DNA from: Gordonia gummivorans
GTDB taxonomy: Bacteria; Actinomycetota; Actinomycetes; Mycobacteriales; Mycobacteriaceae
Assembly: GCF_022513585.1 (NCBI RefSeq)
Contig: NZ_JAKWBF010000001.1
Location: 248,001 to 312,000, forward strand
Length of the DNA stretch: 64,000 nucleotides
Direction: 5' to 3'
A program made the position numbers and the translations under genes. Of this stretch, positions 8,025 through 16,294 are shown piece after piece (positions within the stretch are counted from its first letter, which is position 1; the number at the start of each line of letters is the position of its first letter). Below the pieces are notes generated by a model. That model was not told the origin of the DNA. It did not search any database and worked only from the letters and a program-made list of their open reading frames with translations.

Positions 8025-9341
8025 TTACACCGTCGGCAACACGTACCCGAGCTTGAGCAGAGCGGTCCGGAACTTCGGCTCGTTCTCGGGTGCGACGGTC
8101 AGAAATCGGTCTCCGAGCTGGCGGCACAGCGAGCGGAGCCTGCGATCCCGGGCGATGAGCGCGGCTACGGCCGGATCGGCGCACTCGATCACTCGGAGAT
8201 GTCCGAGGTCGGTGAGTTGTGCGCCGCGTCGGCGGACGTCGTTGATGAGTGTGGTGAGGGGCGACGGCAATTCATGATCGCTGCGCAGGATCAGAAAGGC
8301 GACGAAGTCGGCGAGGTCTCTTCCCGCCCCGAGTGCGGCGGTCAGGGTGGTCGCCGACACTGTCCAGACGTGGTCGGCGGTTTGGGCGGCGAAGGCGGAG
8401 AGCGTGAGCTTCTCAGTGGTGGTGATGCCGCGGGGGATCACGATGTCGAGGTTGGGCAGAACAGTCAGCGACGACGTCTCGGCGACGTCGTCGGACGGCA
8501 CGAAGGTATGGGTGAGGCCCAGTGCGTAGGCGCCCAACGGGGTGAGTCGGATTCGGCGCAGGCCGTCGTAGCGACTGAGGGCGTCGAGGAAGTCGCTTCC
8601 CCAATTGTCGTGGTAGTCGTCGCGAGCGCCGCGGGGGTCGCGGTAGTCGAGGTCGACCAGGCCCAGTGTGCCTGCGTATTCGAATGTGACCGCCAGCGTG
8701 TAGCGGCCCTCGAGCAACGACCAATCGTGGTACCCGTCGTAGCCGAAACTCCCGTACTCGGCGTCGATGATGTAGAGCTTCCACAGGGCGCGTTCGCTGC
8801 GGGCGATGGTGGGGTTGAGACGCGCTCGGCGCATCGTCGAGAACAGGTCGTCGACCTCGATCCACTCACCAGGAGGACAGGCGGCCAGTCCCTCGGCGAC
8901 GGTCGCCCGACGCGGCTTGACCGCAGTCAGCACGTTGGTGGCACGCTGCCCTTTGATCGCATCGATCCGGCTGAACTCATCGACCACTCCGTGCGTGAGC
9001 CATCGGCGCCACAGGTCGCGGATGACGTCGGCCGGCGGTTTACCCAGCGCCGCACGACCTTTCGGCGTCAGCGCCAGGCGAGTGCCATCAAGGTTGGCCA
9101 GGCCGCCGGACTGGATCAGCAGGGGCCAGGCGAATGCGGCGATCGCGTCGTCGGGATAGAAGTCGCCGTTGATCAGGTGGCTGGCCACGAGACCCACCGT
9201 CGCCGCCGACGCGCGGGAGGTCTTCGCGCTGCACTTGAGTTGACCGGACGCACACAACTCCAGAACCGTGCGCAGGTTGGCCAGCGCTTCCTGCTCGGTC
9301 AACCGCACTTCGGTGCTCTTATCGGTATCCGTGTTCGTCAC
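8025..9341 (-). CDS. Helicase-associated (XPB/Ssl2-like, Helicase_C_3-type) protein without a helicase core
   Basis: A 438-residue protein. Its C-terminal 150 residues (VLPNLDIVIPRG, TADHVWTVSATTLTAAL, DLGHLRVIECADPAVAAL and FLTVAPENEPKFRTALLKLG) match the helicase-associated XPB/Ssl2-like domain of actinobacterial proteins. There is no Walker A, DEAD/H box or RecA fold, so it is a stand-alone accessory domain, probably nucleic-acid binding. The GTG at 9341 begins VTNTDTDKSTEVRLTEQEAL; a GTG at 9413 would add 24 residues. The homology statement is from recall; function is unknown. Confidence 0.65.
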   Translation of the reverse strand: MTNTDTDKSTEVRLTEQEALANLRTVLELCASGQLKCSAKTSRASAATVGLVASHLINGDFYPDDAIAAFAWPLLIQSGGLANLDGTRLALTPKGRAALGKPPADVIRDLWRRWLTHGVVDEFSRIDAIKGQRATNVLTAVKPRRATVAEGLAACPPGEWIEVDDLFSTMRRARLNPTIARSERALWKLYIIDAEYGSFGYDGYHDWSLLEGRYTLAVTFEYAGTLGLVDLDYRDPRGARDDYHDNWGSDFLDALSRYDGLRRIRLTPLGAYALGLTHTFVPSDDVAETSSLTVLPNLDIVIPRGITTTEKLTLSAFAAQTADHVWTVSATTLTAALGAGRDLADFVAFLILRSDHELPSPLTTLINDVRRRGAQLTDLGHLRVIECADPAVAALIARDRRLRSLCRQLGDRFLTVAPENEPKFRTALLKLGYVLPTV

Positions 9342-9420
9342 TCCTGCAGCCTGTCCGAGGTCGTCGCCCAGCGCAAACCTTCCGTTGTATTGCGAGCTGC
9401 CCGACGACAACACAGGCTGC

Positions 9421-9426
9421 TAAACT
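9421..9426 (+). promoter_or_regulatory. Possible -10 element upstream of the rsgA leader
   Basis: TAAACT fits the actinobacterial TANNNT -10 pattern and would start a transcript near 9433, ahead of the small leader ORF and rsgA. No good -35 is visible. Confidence 0.3.
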
Positions 9427-9479
9427 GAGTCAACCAGCAGACACATTTGTGTGCTGCGGAGCCTGATAGAGGTGAGCCG

Positions 9480-9548
9480 ATGACCGTCGCGGCGATCACT
9501 GCTGTACGCAGTGCCCGAGTCATCCACACCTCACAGGCCTCGTCCTGA
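9480..9548 (+). CDS. Possible 22-residue leader peptide ahead of rsgA
   Basis: ATG at 9480 is preceded five bases upstream by GAGGTG, a good ribosome site. The frame encodes MTVAAITAVRSARVIHTSQA then SS and stop. It lies about 85 bases before rsgA, and the gap contains a short inverted repeat (GGAGGGCCCCTTCC, 9602-9615 approx). This layout is compatible with an upstream ORF that affects rsgA expression, but the peptide has no obvious run of regulatory codons. It may be chance. Confidence 0.3.
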   Translation: MTVAAITAVRSARVIHTSQASS

Positions 9549-9631
9549 TCAGCACCCTTCTTGTTCTCCCCTAGCGGGAGTTCTGGTTGCGCGTGCGATA
9601 CGGAGGGCCCCTTCCGCAAAGGTCTCCACAA

Positions 9632-10747
9632 ATGTCTTCACACCCCACTTCACGTCAACATCGTCACGCTTCCCCTGTGGGAGCACTGCCTCTGACCGAT
9701 TACGGCTGGGACGCCGACCGCGACCTCCAGTTCGCACCATTCCGTGCCGACGGGCTGATTCCTGGCCGTGTTGTGCGGGCCGAACGCGGCTTGTGCGAAC
9801 TCGTCACCGCGGCCGGACCGGTTCGCGCGGTGGTTCCCGCGCACTCCGGCGTCAAGGATCGGTTGGCGACGTGCACCGGTGACTGGGTCGCGCTGCGACC
9901 GTCCACCACGTCCGACGCCGCCACCGTCGCCGAGGTTCTCGAGCGTCGGACCGCCGTGGTTCGCTCCTCCGCGTCGCGCACGTCCCATGGCCAGGTGCTG
10001 GCTGCCAACGTCGACACCGTGGTGGTGGTCGTCTCCCTCGCCGATCCAGTCCGTCCCGGGCGAATCGAGCGAATGCTGGCCATCGCCTGGGAGAGCGGCG
10101 CCACTCCCCTGGTGATCCTCACCAAAGCCGATGAGTGCGAGGATGTTTCACGGGCAGAGGCCGAGGCGGCCGAGGCCGCATTGGGGGTGGACGTGCTGGT
10201 CACCAGCGCCGCCACCGGTGAGGGCCTCGACGCCCTCACCGACGCCCTGTTTGGCACGGTCGTGCTACTCGGCCCGTCGGGCGCGGGCAAGTCGACGCTC
10301 GGTAACCGATTGCTGGGCGAGGACCTCCTGGCCACCGGTGCGGTACGCACCAGTGATGGCAAGGGCCGCCACACCACTGCCTGGCGGGAGCTGGTGCCGC
10401 TGCCGCACGGCGGTGTTCTGATCGACACGCCCGGTCTGCGCGGCGTGGGTCTGCACGACGTCGATGAGGGTCTGGACCAGACCTTCGCCGAGATCACCGA
10501 GTTGGCGCAAGACTGCCGGTTCGCCGACTGCGCCCATATCACCGAGCCGGGCTGCGCTGTCCTCGCGGCCGTCGAGACCGATCGTCTCACTCAGCGGCGC
10601 CTCGACAGCTACCGACGGCTGCAGCGCGAAAACGCCTACGCCGCATCGCGTACCGACGCGCGACTGCGCGCCGAGCAGCGGCGGCACGACAAGCACTTGA
10701 CACGCACGATCCGCGCCGTCAAGAACTCTCCCAACTTCAAGCAATGA
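9632..10747 (+). CDS. rsgA: Ribosome small-subunit-dependent GTPase A
   Basis: A 371-residue circularly permuted GTPase that assists late maturation of the 30S subunit. An OB-fold domain comes first (PGRVVRAERGLCELVTAAG), then G4 LTKADE, G1 GPSGAGKSTLGNRLLG and G3 DTPGLRGVGLH in the permuted order of the YlqF/YawG group, and finally a zinc knuckle CRFADCAHITEPGC (Cys-x4-Cys-x-His-x5-Cys). The ATG at 9632 sits after AAAGGTCTCCACAA; a TTG at 9587 is an alternative. It stands alone, with a decayed region downstream. Confidence 0.93.
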   Translation: MSSHPTSRQHRHASPVGALPLTDYGWDADRDLQFAPFRADGLIPGRVVRAERGLCELVTAAGPVRAVVPAHSGVKDRLATCTGDWVALRPSTTSDAATVAEVLERRTAVVRSSASRTSHGQVLAANVDTVVVVVSLADPVRPGRIERMLAIAWESGATPLVILTKADECEDVSRAEAEAAEAALGVDVLVTSAATGEGLDALTDALFGTVVLLGPSGAGKSTLGNRLLGEDLLATGAVRTSDGKGRHTTAWRELVPLPHGGVLIDTPGLRGVGLHDVDEGLDQTFAEITELAQDCRFADCAHITEPGCAVLAAVETDRLTQRRLDSYRRLQRENAYAASRTDARLRAEQRRHDKHLTRTIRAVKNSPNFKQ

Positions 10748-10764
10748 CAGCGAGGACTACGGTC

Positions 10765-11052
10765 ATGGACCTACCTACCCCAGCATCATCAGCATCCGCG
10801 AAAGCGGCCTGCGGGTCGAGCGGCGCGCTGGAGCTTCACGTCTCGCGCTATCCCGCGTCGTGGTCGTGGGTCGGGATGATCAGCACCGGGCGCCGTCGGG
10901 GCTGAAGGTGGAGATCTGGCAGTTCGCCAGTGCTGGTAGGAACCATTGCCGCGGAGTTCGCGATGACCGGCAGTCTGGTGACGCCCAACGGCGTGGTGTG
11001 CGCGACGTATGAACGCGCCGGTGATGTGGCGACAGGAACGGTGAGTGTTTGA
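10765..11052 (+). pseudogene. Possible decayed ORF interrupted by one in-frame TGA
   Basis: From ATG 10765 the frame reads 46 codons (ending YPASWSWVGMISTGRRRG) to a TGA at 10903, then continues in the same frame through SSPVLVGTIAAEFAMTGSLV and TPNGVVCATYERAGDV to a stop at 11050. The stretch after the stop looks protein-like. No family is recognised. It could be a gene broken by a nonsense change, or coincidence in GC-rich DNA. The remaining sequence up to 11193 shows no gene. Confidence 0.22.
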
Positions 11053-11193
11053 ACGCTGGTACCCCACCACTACAGGCTGCGGCGCACCGTGGCGACAGCA
11101 CGTGCACGTGTTGCCAGACGGCTGTGAACTGGCTTTTTTCAGATTGTGGGCTATGGTCGGAGGGACATCTAGCCGTCAAGGAGTGAGTCAGCC

Positions 11194-11640
11194 GTGAAAC
11201 CTGTTGTGATGGAGTGCCGTATCCTCGTATGCGCTTCGCCACGTCGAATCGACCGTTTCATCCGCCACGCTAAAACTGTTGGGGCACGGTCCTTTTCCCG
11301 TCGGGTACGCCATTCTTTCTCAGTGGAGCCCATCGTCTCACCGATGCTACGTAGCCAGTGGGATGACGACAACGGTCCCGATACCGTCCCAGGTCCTCTC
11401 ACGCGCGATGTGAGCCTTGCCTTTTCGGGATTCCGCGGACAACTCACCGCAGCGCGGCTCGATTCCGTTGCACGAGATGTCCTAGCCGACCTCGAGCCTC
11501 ACCCTGGCAAGTTCACCGAGGAGATCACTCCGTGGATCCTCACGCTGACTACGGAGACGGACGATCATTCGCGTCAGACCATCGCCAACCGGCATCCAAG
11601 CATCAGCGTTGGGTTGTTCCCGACGACTGCCGGTAGATGA
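11194..11640 (+). CDS. Small hypothetical protein
   Basis: A 148-residue frame with a GTG start preceded at the right distance by AAGGAG (11179-11184), which is the main reason to call it. The product is soluble, with no signal peptide or membrane segment: PLTRDVSLAFSGFRGQLTAA and EEITPWILTLTTETDDHSRQ are the most ordered-looking parts. I recognise no family. Base composition is lower in GC than its neighbours, and it is followed directly by a perfect hairpin, so it looks like an independent single-gene unit that may have been acquired. Function cannot be assigned. Confidence 0.5.
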   Translation: MKPVVMECRILVCASPRRIDRFIRHAKTVGARSFSRRVRHSFSVEPIVSPMLRSQWDDDNGPDTVPGPLTRDVSLAFSGFRGQLTAARLDSVARDVLADLEPHPGKFTEEITPWILTLTTETDDHSRQTIANRHPSISVGLFPTTAGR

Positions 11641-11644
11641 GACA

Positions 11645-11678
11645 CCGCGGCATCACATCAGTGAATGCGATGCCGCGG
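11645..11678 (+). terminator. Hairpin terminator after the hypothetical gene
   Basis: A perfect 10-bp inverted repeat, CCGCGGCATC and GATGCCGCGG with a 14-base loop, begins four bases after the stop at 11640. There is no T-run, which is common for actinobacterial terminators. The following 220 bases up to the end of dnaB hold no gene I can support. Confidence 0.55.
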
Positions 11679-11899
11679 CACTGCCTGTCAAGTACTGCTT
11701 GCTGGTTGCTGCGGCGCTGTTGGTCTCACGCTGCAGCTACGACTTAGCCCAGGCACTCCGCGACATTGCGATCGTGCATCGCGCCGCGGTCCAGGAGTCC
11801 CTGGTCGGTGAGTGAGCAGCGTGCGGATGTGCGCCGCGACGGCTCACCATCGTGTTCGCCGGCCCTCGCGACCGCAGTAGCAGCAGCCGCGGCAGCAGC

Positions 11900-14152
11900 T
11901 CAACCCCGAGCCATGTCCACAAACCGGCTCAAATGTAGTTGGTGCGCAACGGTTATCGTCGCTGTCGGTCCATTACGGTGCTTGCCCAAAATGATGTCCG
12001 CTTCGCCCGCACGGGGGTCATCCCGCTCGATTGAATCGGGGCGATGCAGCAGGATCACCATATCCGCATCTTGTTCAAGCGATCCCGACTCGCGAAGGTC
12101 CGAGACCTGGGGCCTCTTGTCGGTCCGTTGCTCCGGTCCGCGGTTCAGCTGGCTGATGGCGACGACGGGTACTTCGAGTTCCTTTGCGAGCAACTTTAAT
12201 TGGCGGGAGAACTCGGAGACTTCCTGCTGGCGGGACTCGACCTTCTTGCCCGAGGTCATCAGCTGCATGTAGTCCACGGCAACGAGTTTCAGGTCGTTGC
12301 GCTGTTTGAGGCGGCGGGCCTTCGCGCGGATCTCCATCATCGTCAGGTTCGGCGAGTCGTCGATGAACAGCGGCGCTTCGGAGATCTCACCCATGCGTCG
12401 GGCCAGGCGGGTCCAGTCGTCGTCGCTCATGGAGCCCGACCGCATGTCGGCGAGTTTGATCTTGGCTTCGGCCGAGAGTAGTCGCATGACGATCTCGGTC
12501 TTGCTCATCTCGAGCGAGAACATCGCGCTGGTCAGACCGTGGGTGATGGACGCGGAACGCAGGAAGTCCATGGCGAGGGTCGAATTGTGGGTGGGCACCA
12601 TCGCCTCACCGGCCAGGTACAGGGCGTCGGCGTTGTCGACCTGCACGCAGCGCACCGGAACCGAAGCGACCGGACGGACCGCGGTGACGCGTCGGACACC
12701 GGCGGCGCGTCGAAGTTCCTTGTGCCGCACCGCTTTGTGGTGGACGGTGAACACGTCGTCGTCGGCGTCGACGCGCAGCCAACCGGTCACCGAGCGCTTG
12801 TAGTTGTAGCCCAAGCCGGCGACCAGGTCGGCGATGACGGCGGTCATGTGGCGGGTGGCGGCGGGCACGGTGATCCAGCCGTCATCGTCGACGGTGGCGC
12901 GCGCGTCGAGCAAACCGGCGAGCAGCGCTCGACGCTGGGCGATCGACCCGCGCAGATACTCATACGGGATGCGTCCACCGAGATCGGCCATCAGTGTCAT
13001 CACGTCGACCGGGCCTTCAGCGTCGATGCGCATGGCGATCTCGGGATCGTTGAAGGCCATCCCCGCCAGCGCCGCAACGGTATAGGGGCCATACGCAAAT
13101 CGCTTGCGCGGCAACTCCAATGGCCGGGAATTACGCACCACCGCGCAGCCCGCATGTGAGCGCAGGATCTCGGTGGTCACCACCTGCGACTCGTTGTCGA
13201 TGTCAACGATCCACTGGTGCTGCTCGTCGGCGACCAGCACGGTGCCGTCGTTGAACTCCACCTCGAAGCACGGGCGGTCGGTCATCACGTCGGTCGCGGC
13301 GACCACGCGCGTGGGACGACCCTGCGCATCGATCAACTCGTCGCCGACCGACACCCGGCCCATCGTCGTCCAGCCACCCGGCGTCGGCAGAGGGGTGTCG
13401 AGCGCGAGGGCCTTACCCACACCGGGACGGGCGGCGACGATGATCATCTGGCCCGGATGCAGACCGTTGGTGACCGCGTCGAGATCGGCGAAACCCGTTG
13501 GCACACCGAGAGAAATGCCGCCACGGGAGGCGATGGAGTCGATCTCGTCCATCGTCGGCTGCAGCAGTTCCTCGAGCGGCACGTAATCCTCGGCGGTCCG
13601 ACGCTCGGTGACCTCGTAGACCTCGGCCTGCGCGCGGTCGACCACCTCGGCCACATCCTGGCCGTCGGCACCGGCATAACCGAACTGGACGATGCGGGTA
13701 CCCGCCTCGACGAGGCGACGCAAAATGGCCTTCTCGGCGACGATCTCCGCGTAGTAGCCGGCGTTCGCCGCCGTGGGCACCGTCGAGATCAGGGTGTGCA
13801 GGTACGGGGCGCCACCGACGCGGCGCAGCTCACCGGCACGCTCCAACTCGGCCGACACGGTCACGGCGTCGGCAGGCTCACCCTTGCCGTACAGCTCCAG
13901 GATCGCCTCGTACACCGCCTGATGGGCAGGACGGTAGAAGTCACTGGTGCGGATCTTCTCCACGACGTCGGCGATGGCGTCCTTGGACAGCAGCATCCCG
14001 CCGAGCACCGACTGTTCGGCAGCCAGATCCTGCGGCGGCTGCCGACCGAACTCCTCGGGTGGCGGCTCCGAATCGAAGCGACCACTGCCATTGCCCGACC
14101 CCTCGCCCCGACTCCGTGTTGCGTCATGCCCACGGTCATCCACAACGGCCAC
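11900..14152 (-). CDS. dnaB: Replicative DNA helicase DnaB with embedded intein
   Basis: The hexameric 5'-3' helicase of the replication fork, 750 residues including the intein and about 474 after splicing. The N-terminal domain starts PPQDLAAEQSVLGGMLLSKD; the RecA-type core begins TGFADLDAVTNGLHPGQ with Walker A ARPGVGK-S split by the intein. Walker B (LKLVAVDYMQLM), H3/H4 regions (AISQLNRGPEQRTDKRP, DLRESGSLEQDADMVI) and the C-terminus ILGKHRNGPTATI are intact. The GTG at 14152 is preceded by GAGAGG nine bases away; an ATG at 14287 would add 45 residues unlike DnaB. As in Mycobacterium it lies downstream of rplI on the same strand, here separated by a secreted-protein gene on the other strand. 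Confidence 0.95.
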   Translation of the reverse strand: MAVVDDRGHDATRSRGEGSGNGSGRFDSEPPPEEFGRQPPQDLAAEQSVLGGMLLSKDAIADVVEKIRTSDFYRPAHQAVYEAILELYGKGEPADAVTVSAELERAGELRRVGGAPYLHTLISTVPTAANAGYYAEIVAEKAILRRLVEAGTRIVQFGYAGADGQDVAEVVDRAQAEVYEVTERRTAEDYVPLEELLQPTMDEIDSIASRGGISLGVPTGFADLDAVTNGLHPGQMIIVAARPGVGKALALDTPLPTPGGWTTMGRVSVGDELIDAQGRPTRVVAATDVMTDRPCFEVEFNDGTVLVADEQHQWIVDIDNESQVVTTEILRSHAGCAVVRNSRPLELPRKRFAYGPYTVAALAGMAFNDPEIAMRIDAEGPVDVMTLMADLGGRIPYEYLRGSIAQRRALLAGLLDARATVDDDGWITVPAATRHMTAVIADLVAGLGYNYKRSVTGWLRVDADDDVFTVHHKAVRHKELRRAAGVRRVTAVRPVASVPVRCVQVDNADALYLAGEAMVPTHNSTLAMDFLRSASITHGLTSAMFSLEMSKTEIVMRLLSAEAKIKLADMRSGSMSDDDWTRLARRMGEISEAPLFIDDSPNLTMMEIRAKARRLKQRNDLKLVAVDYMQLMTSGKKVESRQQEVSEFSRQLKLLAKELEVPVVAISQLNRGPEQRTDKRPQVSDLRESGSLEQDADMVILLHRPDSIERDDPRAGEADIILGKHRNGPTATITVAHQLHLSRFVDMARG
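12584..13411 (-). other. Class 3-type intein inside DnaB (276 residues)
   Basis: An in-frame insertion splits the Walker A motif GVGK|S. It begins ALALDTPLPTPGGWTTMG, so residue 1 is Ala, not the usual Cys or Ser, and ends VPTHN before Ser+1. The three residues that define class 3 inteins are all visible: Trp67 in block B (ADEQHQW), Cys255 in block F (VRCVQVD) and Thr274 in block G (THN). In that class the block F Cys replaces the missing N-terminal nucleophile. Only one degenerate LAGLIDADG-like stretch (ALLAGLLDARATVDDDG, residues 162-178) is recognisable, so the homing endonuclease is probably decayed. Splicing must occur for DnaB to work, since the P-loop is interrupted. Confidence 0.88.
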
Positions 14153-14318
14153 GCGTGCACACCTCTCGGAACGCCTTGTTGTTGTCAGCCCCGTCTTACC
14201 CGGCAGCACCGACAAACCCATCTTTCGCGGTGCGCGCAGCCACATCGAGGCGCTGAGGCAGGACACTATGACCTCAACTGAGCGCACTCAAATGAGACTG
14301 TTGATGAATCTGTTAGCG

Positions 14319-14436
14319 ATCTGTGGACCGAATGTGAACGGCGCAGGAACCGTTGTGCAGGGACTGTGGACAAGATGAGGAATTGTGTTGTGCGTAGACG
14401 AATACGCAGCGGTCAGGGCCTTGACTTCTATCCACA
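14319..14436. promoter_or_regulatory. DnaA-box-like cluster upstream of dnaB
   Basis: The 496-base gap between dnaB and the secreted-protein gene contains an exact reverse complement of the actinobacterial DnaA box TTGTCCACA (TGTGGACAA at 14365-14373), a one-mismatch copy of TTATCCACA (CTATCCACA, 14428-14436) and a weaker TGTGGACCG at 14321-14329. The gap is also less GC-rich than its surroundings. DnaA might bind here and affect dnaB expression. I see no gene in the rest of the gap. Confidence 0.35.
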
Positions 14437-14648
14437 GCTACCGATTTCAGATCGCACGGCGTGTCATGCGAATGTCGATATCGGGCGTGTTGCGAACCGA
14501 TATCAACCCACTGTGCCCAACATTCCGGTGAACAATAGATGTGATCTGCGTTACAGCAGGTAGGCGCAGTGGGGACACCGGGGTCGGTGTGGGGCGAGCG
14601 TCCCAGATGTGGACATTCGCGTCCCGAACCGCGCGGCGCTGTGATGCA

Positions 14649-15320
14649 ATGTCGATCGTGCCATGGATCACTCTCCATCGTCGTCTGGCGAGCGTTCTCG
14701 CCGCCGCCCTGCTCGTGTCCGCGGGAGCAGCCTTGTCGACGCCCTCTGCTGACGCAGCCCCCGTCGGACCGCCGCTGCCGGTCGAGTTCGACCTCTCGCG
14801 CTATCAACCGGTCAACCCGACGACCTTCCGTTCACTGGCCTACGTCGACAACGGGCGCTCGTTCTTCACCACCGGGCGGTGGATGTGCCAGATCGGCCCG
14901 CAGTACCGCTACGTGGGCTGTCAGGGGCGTCCTGCGACGGCTCCGTTGAACGCGACGGGCGCGATCTTTGCCCTCGACCTCCAGGGCCCGTGGTGGGTGG
15001 CGTCCAAGGGTCCTGGTGGGCAGAACTACCGCTTCGGCTCGAAGTCCGGTTTCCGCCCGCCGCTACTCGGCGTCGGCAAACGCGTCACGATCGCTGGAGT
15101 GACGTGCACGGTGCCCCGCGCCAACGAGGTGGCGTGCCGGACCGCTGATCGCGGCCTGATCTTCACACCGGCGTGGCACAAGTTCTTCTTCCCGTCGTGG
15201 GACACCATCAAACCCGGCAACGACGCGGTCGGGCACAGCCCTAACCCGGCGCCCCGGTATCTTCCGCCGCGCCTGCAGTACTGGAATCAGTTGCCGGCCA
15301 ATCCACCGGCGCCGAAGTAG
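14649..15320 (+). CDS. Secreted hypothetical protein
   Basis: A 223-residue protein with a clear Sec signal peptide: basic LHRRL, hydrophobic ASVLAAALLVSAGAALS and a cleavage site near ADA|APVG at about residue 37. The mature part has at least four cysteines (WMCQIGP, VGCQGR, GVTCTVP, EVACRTADRG) that could form disulfides outside the cell. Similar small Cys-containing exported proteins are common in mycolic-acid bacteria, but I cannot name the family. The start MSIVPWITLHRRL was chosen because it opens the signal peptide; an upstream start would add 36 residues. It stands on the strand opposite dnaB and rplI. Confidence 0.7.
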   Translation: MSIVPWITLHRRLASVLAAALLVSAGAALSTPSADAAPVGPPLPVEFDLSRYQPVNPTTFRSLAYVDNGRSFFTTGRWMCQIGPQYRYVGCQGRPATAPLNATGAIFALDLQGPWWVASKGPGGQNYRFGSKSGFRPPLLGVGKRVTIAGVTCTVPRANEVACRTADRGLIFTPAWHKFFFPSWDTIKPGNDAVGHSPNPAPRYLPPRLQYWNQLPANPPAPK

Positions 15321-15407
15321 CTCGATTGGCCGATGGTGCGGCTGAACTGGCTGGGCGCCAACGTGATTCCCGGTTTCGGCGTGTGCTGGAGTCGGAATCT
15401 CGCCAGG

Positions 15408-15452
15408 CCCTTCGAGGCTCGTCGCTAGCGCTCCTCACACCTCAGGGAGCGG
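15408..15452. repeat. Intergenic palindromic repeat, half element
   Basis: CCCTTCGAGGCTCGTCGC followed by TAGCGCTCCTCACACCTCAG and GGAGCGG. The same sequence recurs at 29.9-30.1 kb, 37.1-37.2 kb and 59.5 kb. Here only the right arm is present, between two convergent genes. Confidence 0.7.
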
Positions 15453-15479
15453 AAAGGGCGAGCGGCGGCTGCGCACAGC

Positions 15480-15512
15480 AAAGGGCCGGATGGAACGAAT
15501 TCCATCCGGCCC
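15480..15512 (-). terminator. Intrinsic terminator of the rpsF-rplI operon
   Basis: Downstream of rplI on the minus strand, GGGCCGGATGGAA pairs perfectly with TTCCATCCGGCCC around a 4-base loop, followed by TTTG. A strong 13-bp stem with a short T-run. Confidence 0.75.
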
Positions 15513-15534
15513 CTTGGGGTTTGGTGCGCTGGTG

Positions 15535-15987
15535 TCAGCTGGCGACGACGGCGAGCTGCACGGTGGCCGCCACCTGCGGGTGCAGGTTGACGATCACCGG
15601 GTAGCTACCGGTGGCCTTGATGTGGCCCTTGGGCAGCTCGACGGTGCGCTTGTCGACGGTCGGGCCGCCGGCGGTCTTGATGGCGCCCGCGACGTCGGCC
15701 GCGGTCACCGAACCGAACAGCTTGCCCGAGTCGTGGGTCTTCACGCCCAGCGAAACGTCGGCGAGACCCTCGAGGGCCTGCTTCAGCTCGTTGGCGTGCT
15801 CGAGACCACGAACCTCGCGGGCAGCCTGCACGCGACGGATGTCGTCGACCTGCTTCTGTGCGCCACGGGTGGCCCGGATGGCCAGACCGCGGGGCAGCAG
15901 GTAGTTGCGGCCGTAGCCGTCTTTGACCTCGACGGTGTCGCCGGCTTCGCCGAGGTTCTCCACGGCAGCGGTGAGGATGAGCTTCAT
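15535..15987 (-). CDS. rplI: 50S ribosomal protein L9
   Basis: A 150-residue L9. [20 protein letters not shown] and [16 protein letters not shown] are the universal N-terminal rRNA-binding domain, joined by a helix to a C-terminal domain ending in a beta-rich segment ([17 protein letters not shown]). Full length for actinobacteria. Start preceded by AAAGGGAG. Last gene of the rpsF-ssb-rpsR-rplI operon, 19 bases after rpsR, followed by a strong terminator. Confidence 0.97.
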   Translation of the reverse strand: MKLILTAAVENLGEAGDTVEVKDGYGRNYLLPRGLAIRATRGAQKQVDDIRRVQAAREVRGLEHANELKQALEGLADVSLGVKTHDSGKLFGSVTAADVAGAIKTAGGPTVDKRTVELPKGHIKATGSYPVIVNLHPQVAATVQLAVVAS

Positions 15988-16006
15988 GTCAGTTCTCCCT
16001 TTCCGC

Positions 16007-16267
16007 TTATCGGCCGGTCGAGGTGAAGGGCAGCAGGGCCACTTCACGCGAGTTCTTCACGGCCACCGCGACATCGCGCTGGTGCTGAACGCAGTTCCCG
16101 GTCACGCGACGCGAGCGGATCTTGCCGCGGTCGGACAGGAAGCGCCGCAGCAGAGCGGTGTCCTTGTAGTCGATCTCAGCCTTGTTCTTGTCCTTGCAGA
16201 AGCTGCACGCCTTGGTCTTGGTGACCTTTTCGACGCGGGGCTTCCGGCTGGCTTTTGCCTTTGCCAT
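16007..16267 (-). CDS. rpsR: 30S ribosomal protein S18 (cysteine-containing form)
   Basis: An 86-residue S18 that partners S6 in the 30S platform. The sequence has CSFCKDK at residues 21-27 and a further Cys in [10 protein letters not shown], so this is the C+ (zinc-binding type) version; actinobacteria often carry a second, cysteine-free copy expressed under zinc limitation. [18 protein letters not shown] is the conserved core. Lies between ssb and rplI in the standard order. Confidence 0.96.
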   Translation of the reverse strand: MAKAKASRKPRVEKVTKTKACSFCKDKNKAEIDYKDTALLRRFLSDRGKIRSRRVTGNCVQHQRDVAVAVKNSREVALLPFTSTGR

Positions 16268-16294
16268 TGTGTGTTGCTCCAGTCGTTACAAAAT

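Noticed and set aside
7941..9428. 495-residue plus-strand frame opposite the helicase-associated gene
   Set aside because: It is a GC-driven antisense shadow. The minus-strand product has recognisable domain features and the plus-strand one has none.
11609..11815. 68-codon plus-strand frame downstream of the 11194 gene
   Set aside because: It overlaps the end of that gene and the perfect hairpin, has no ribosome site and shows no protein-like character beyond a short hydrophobic run.
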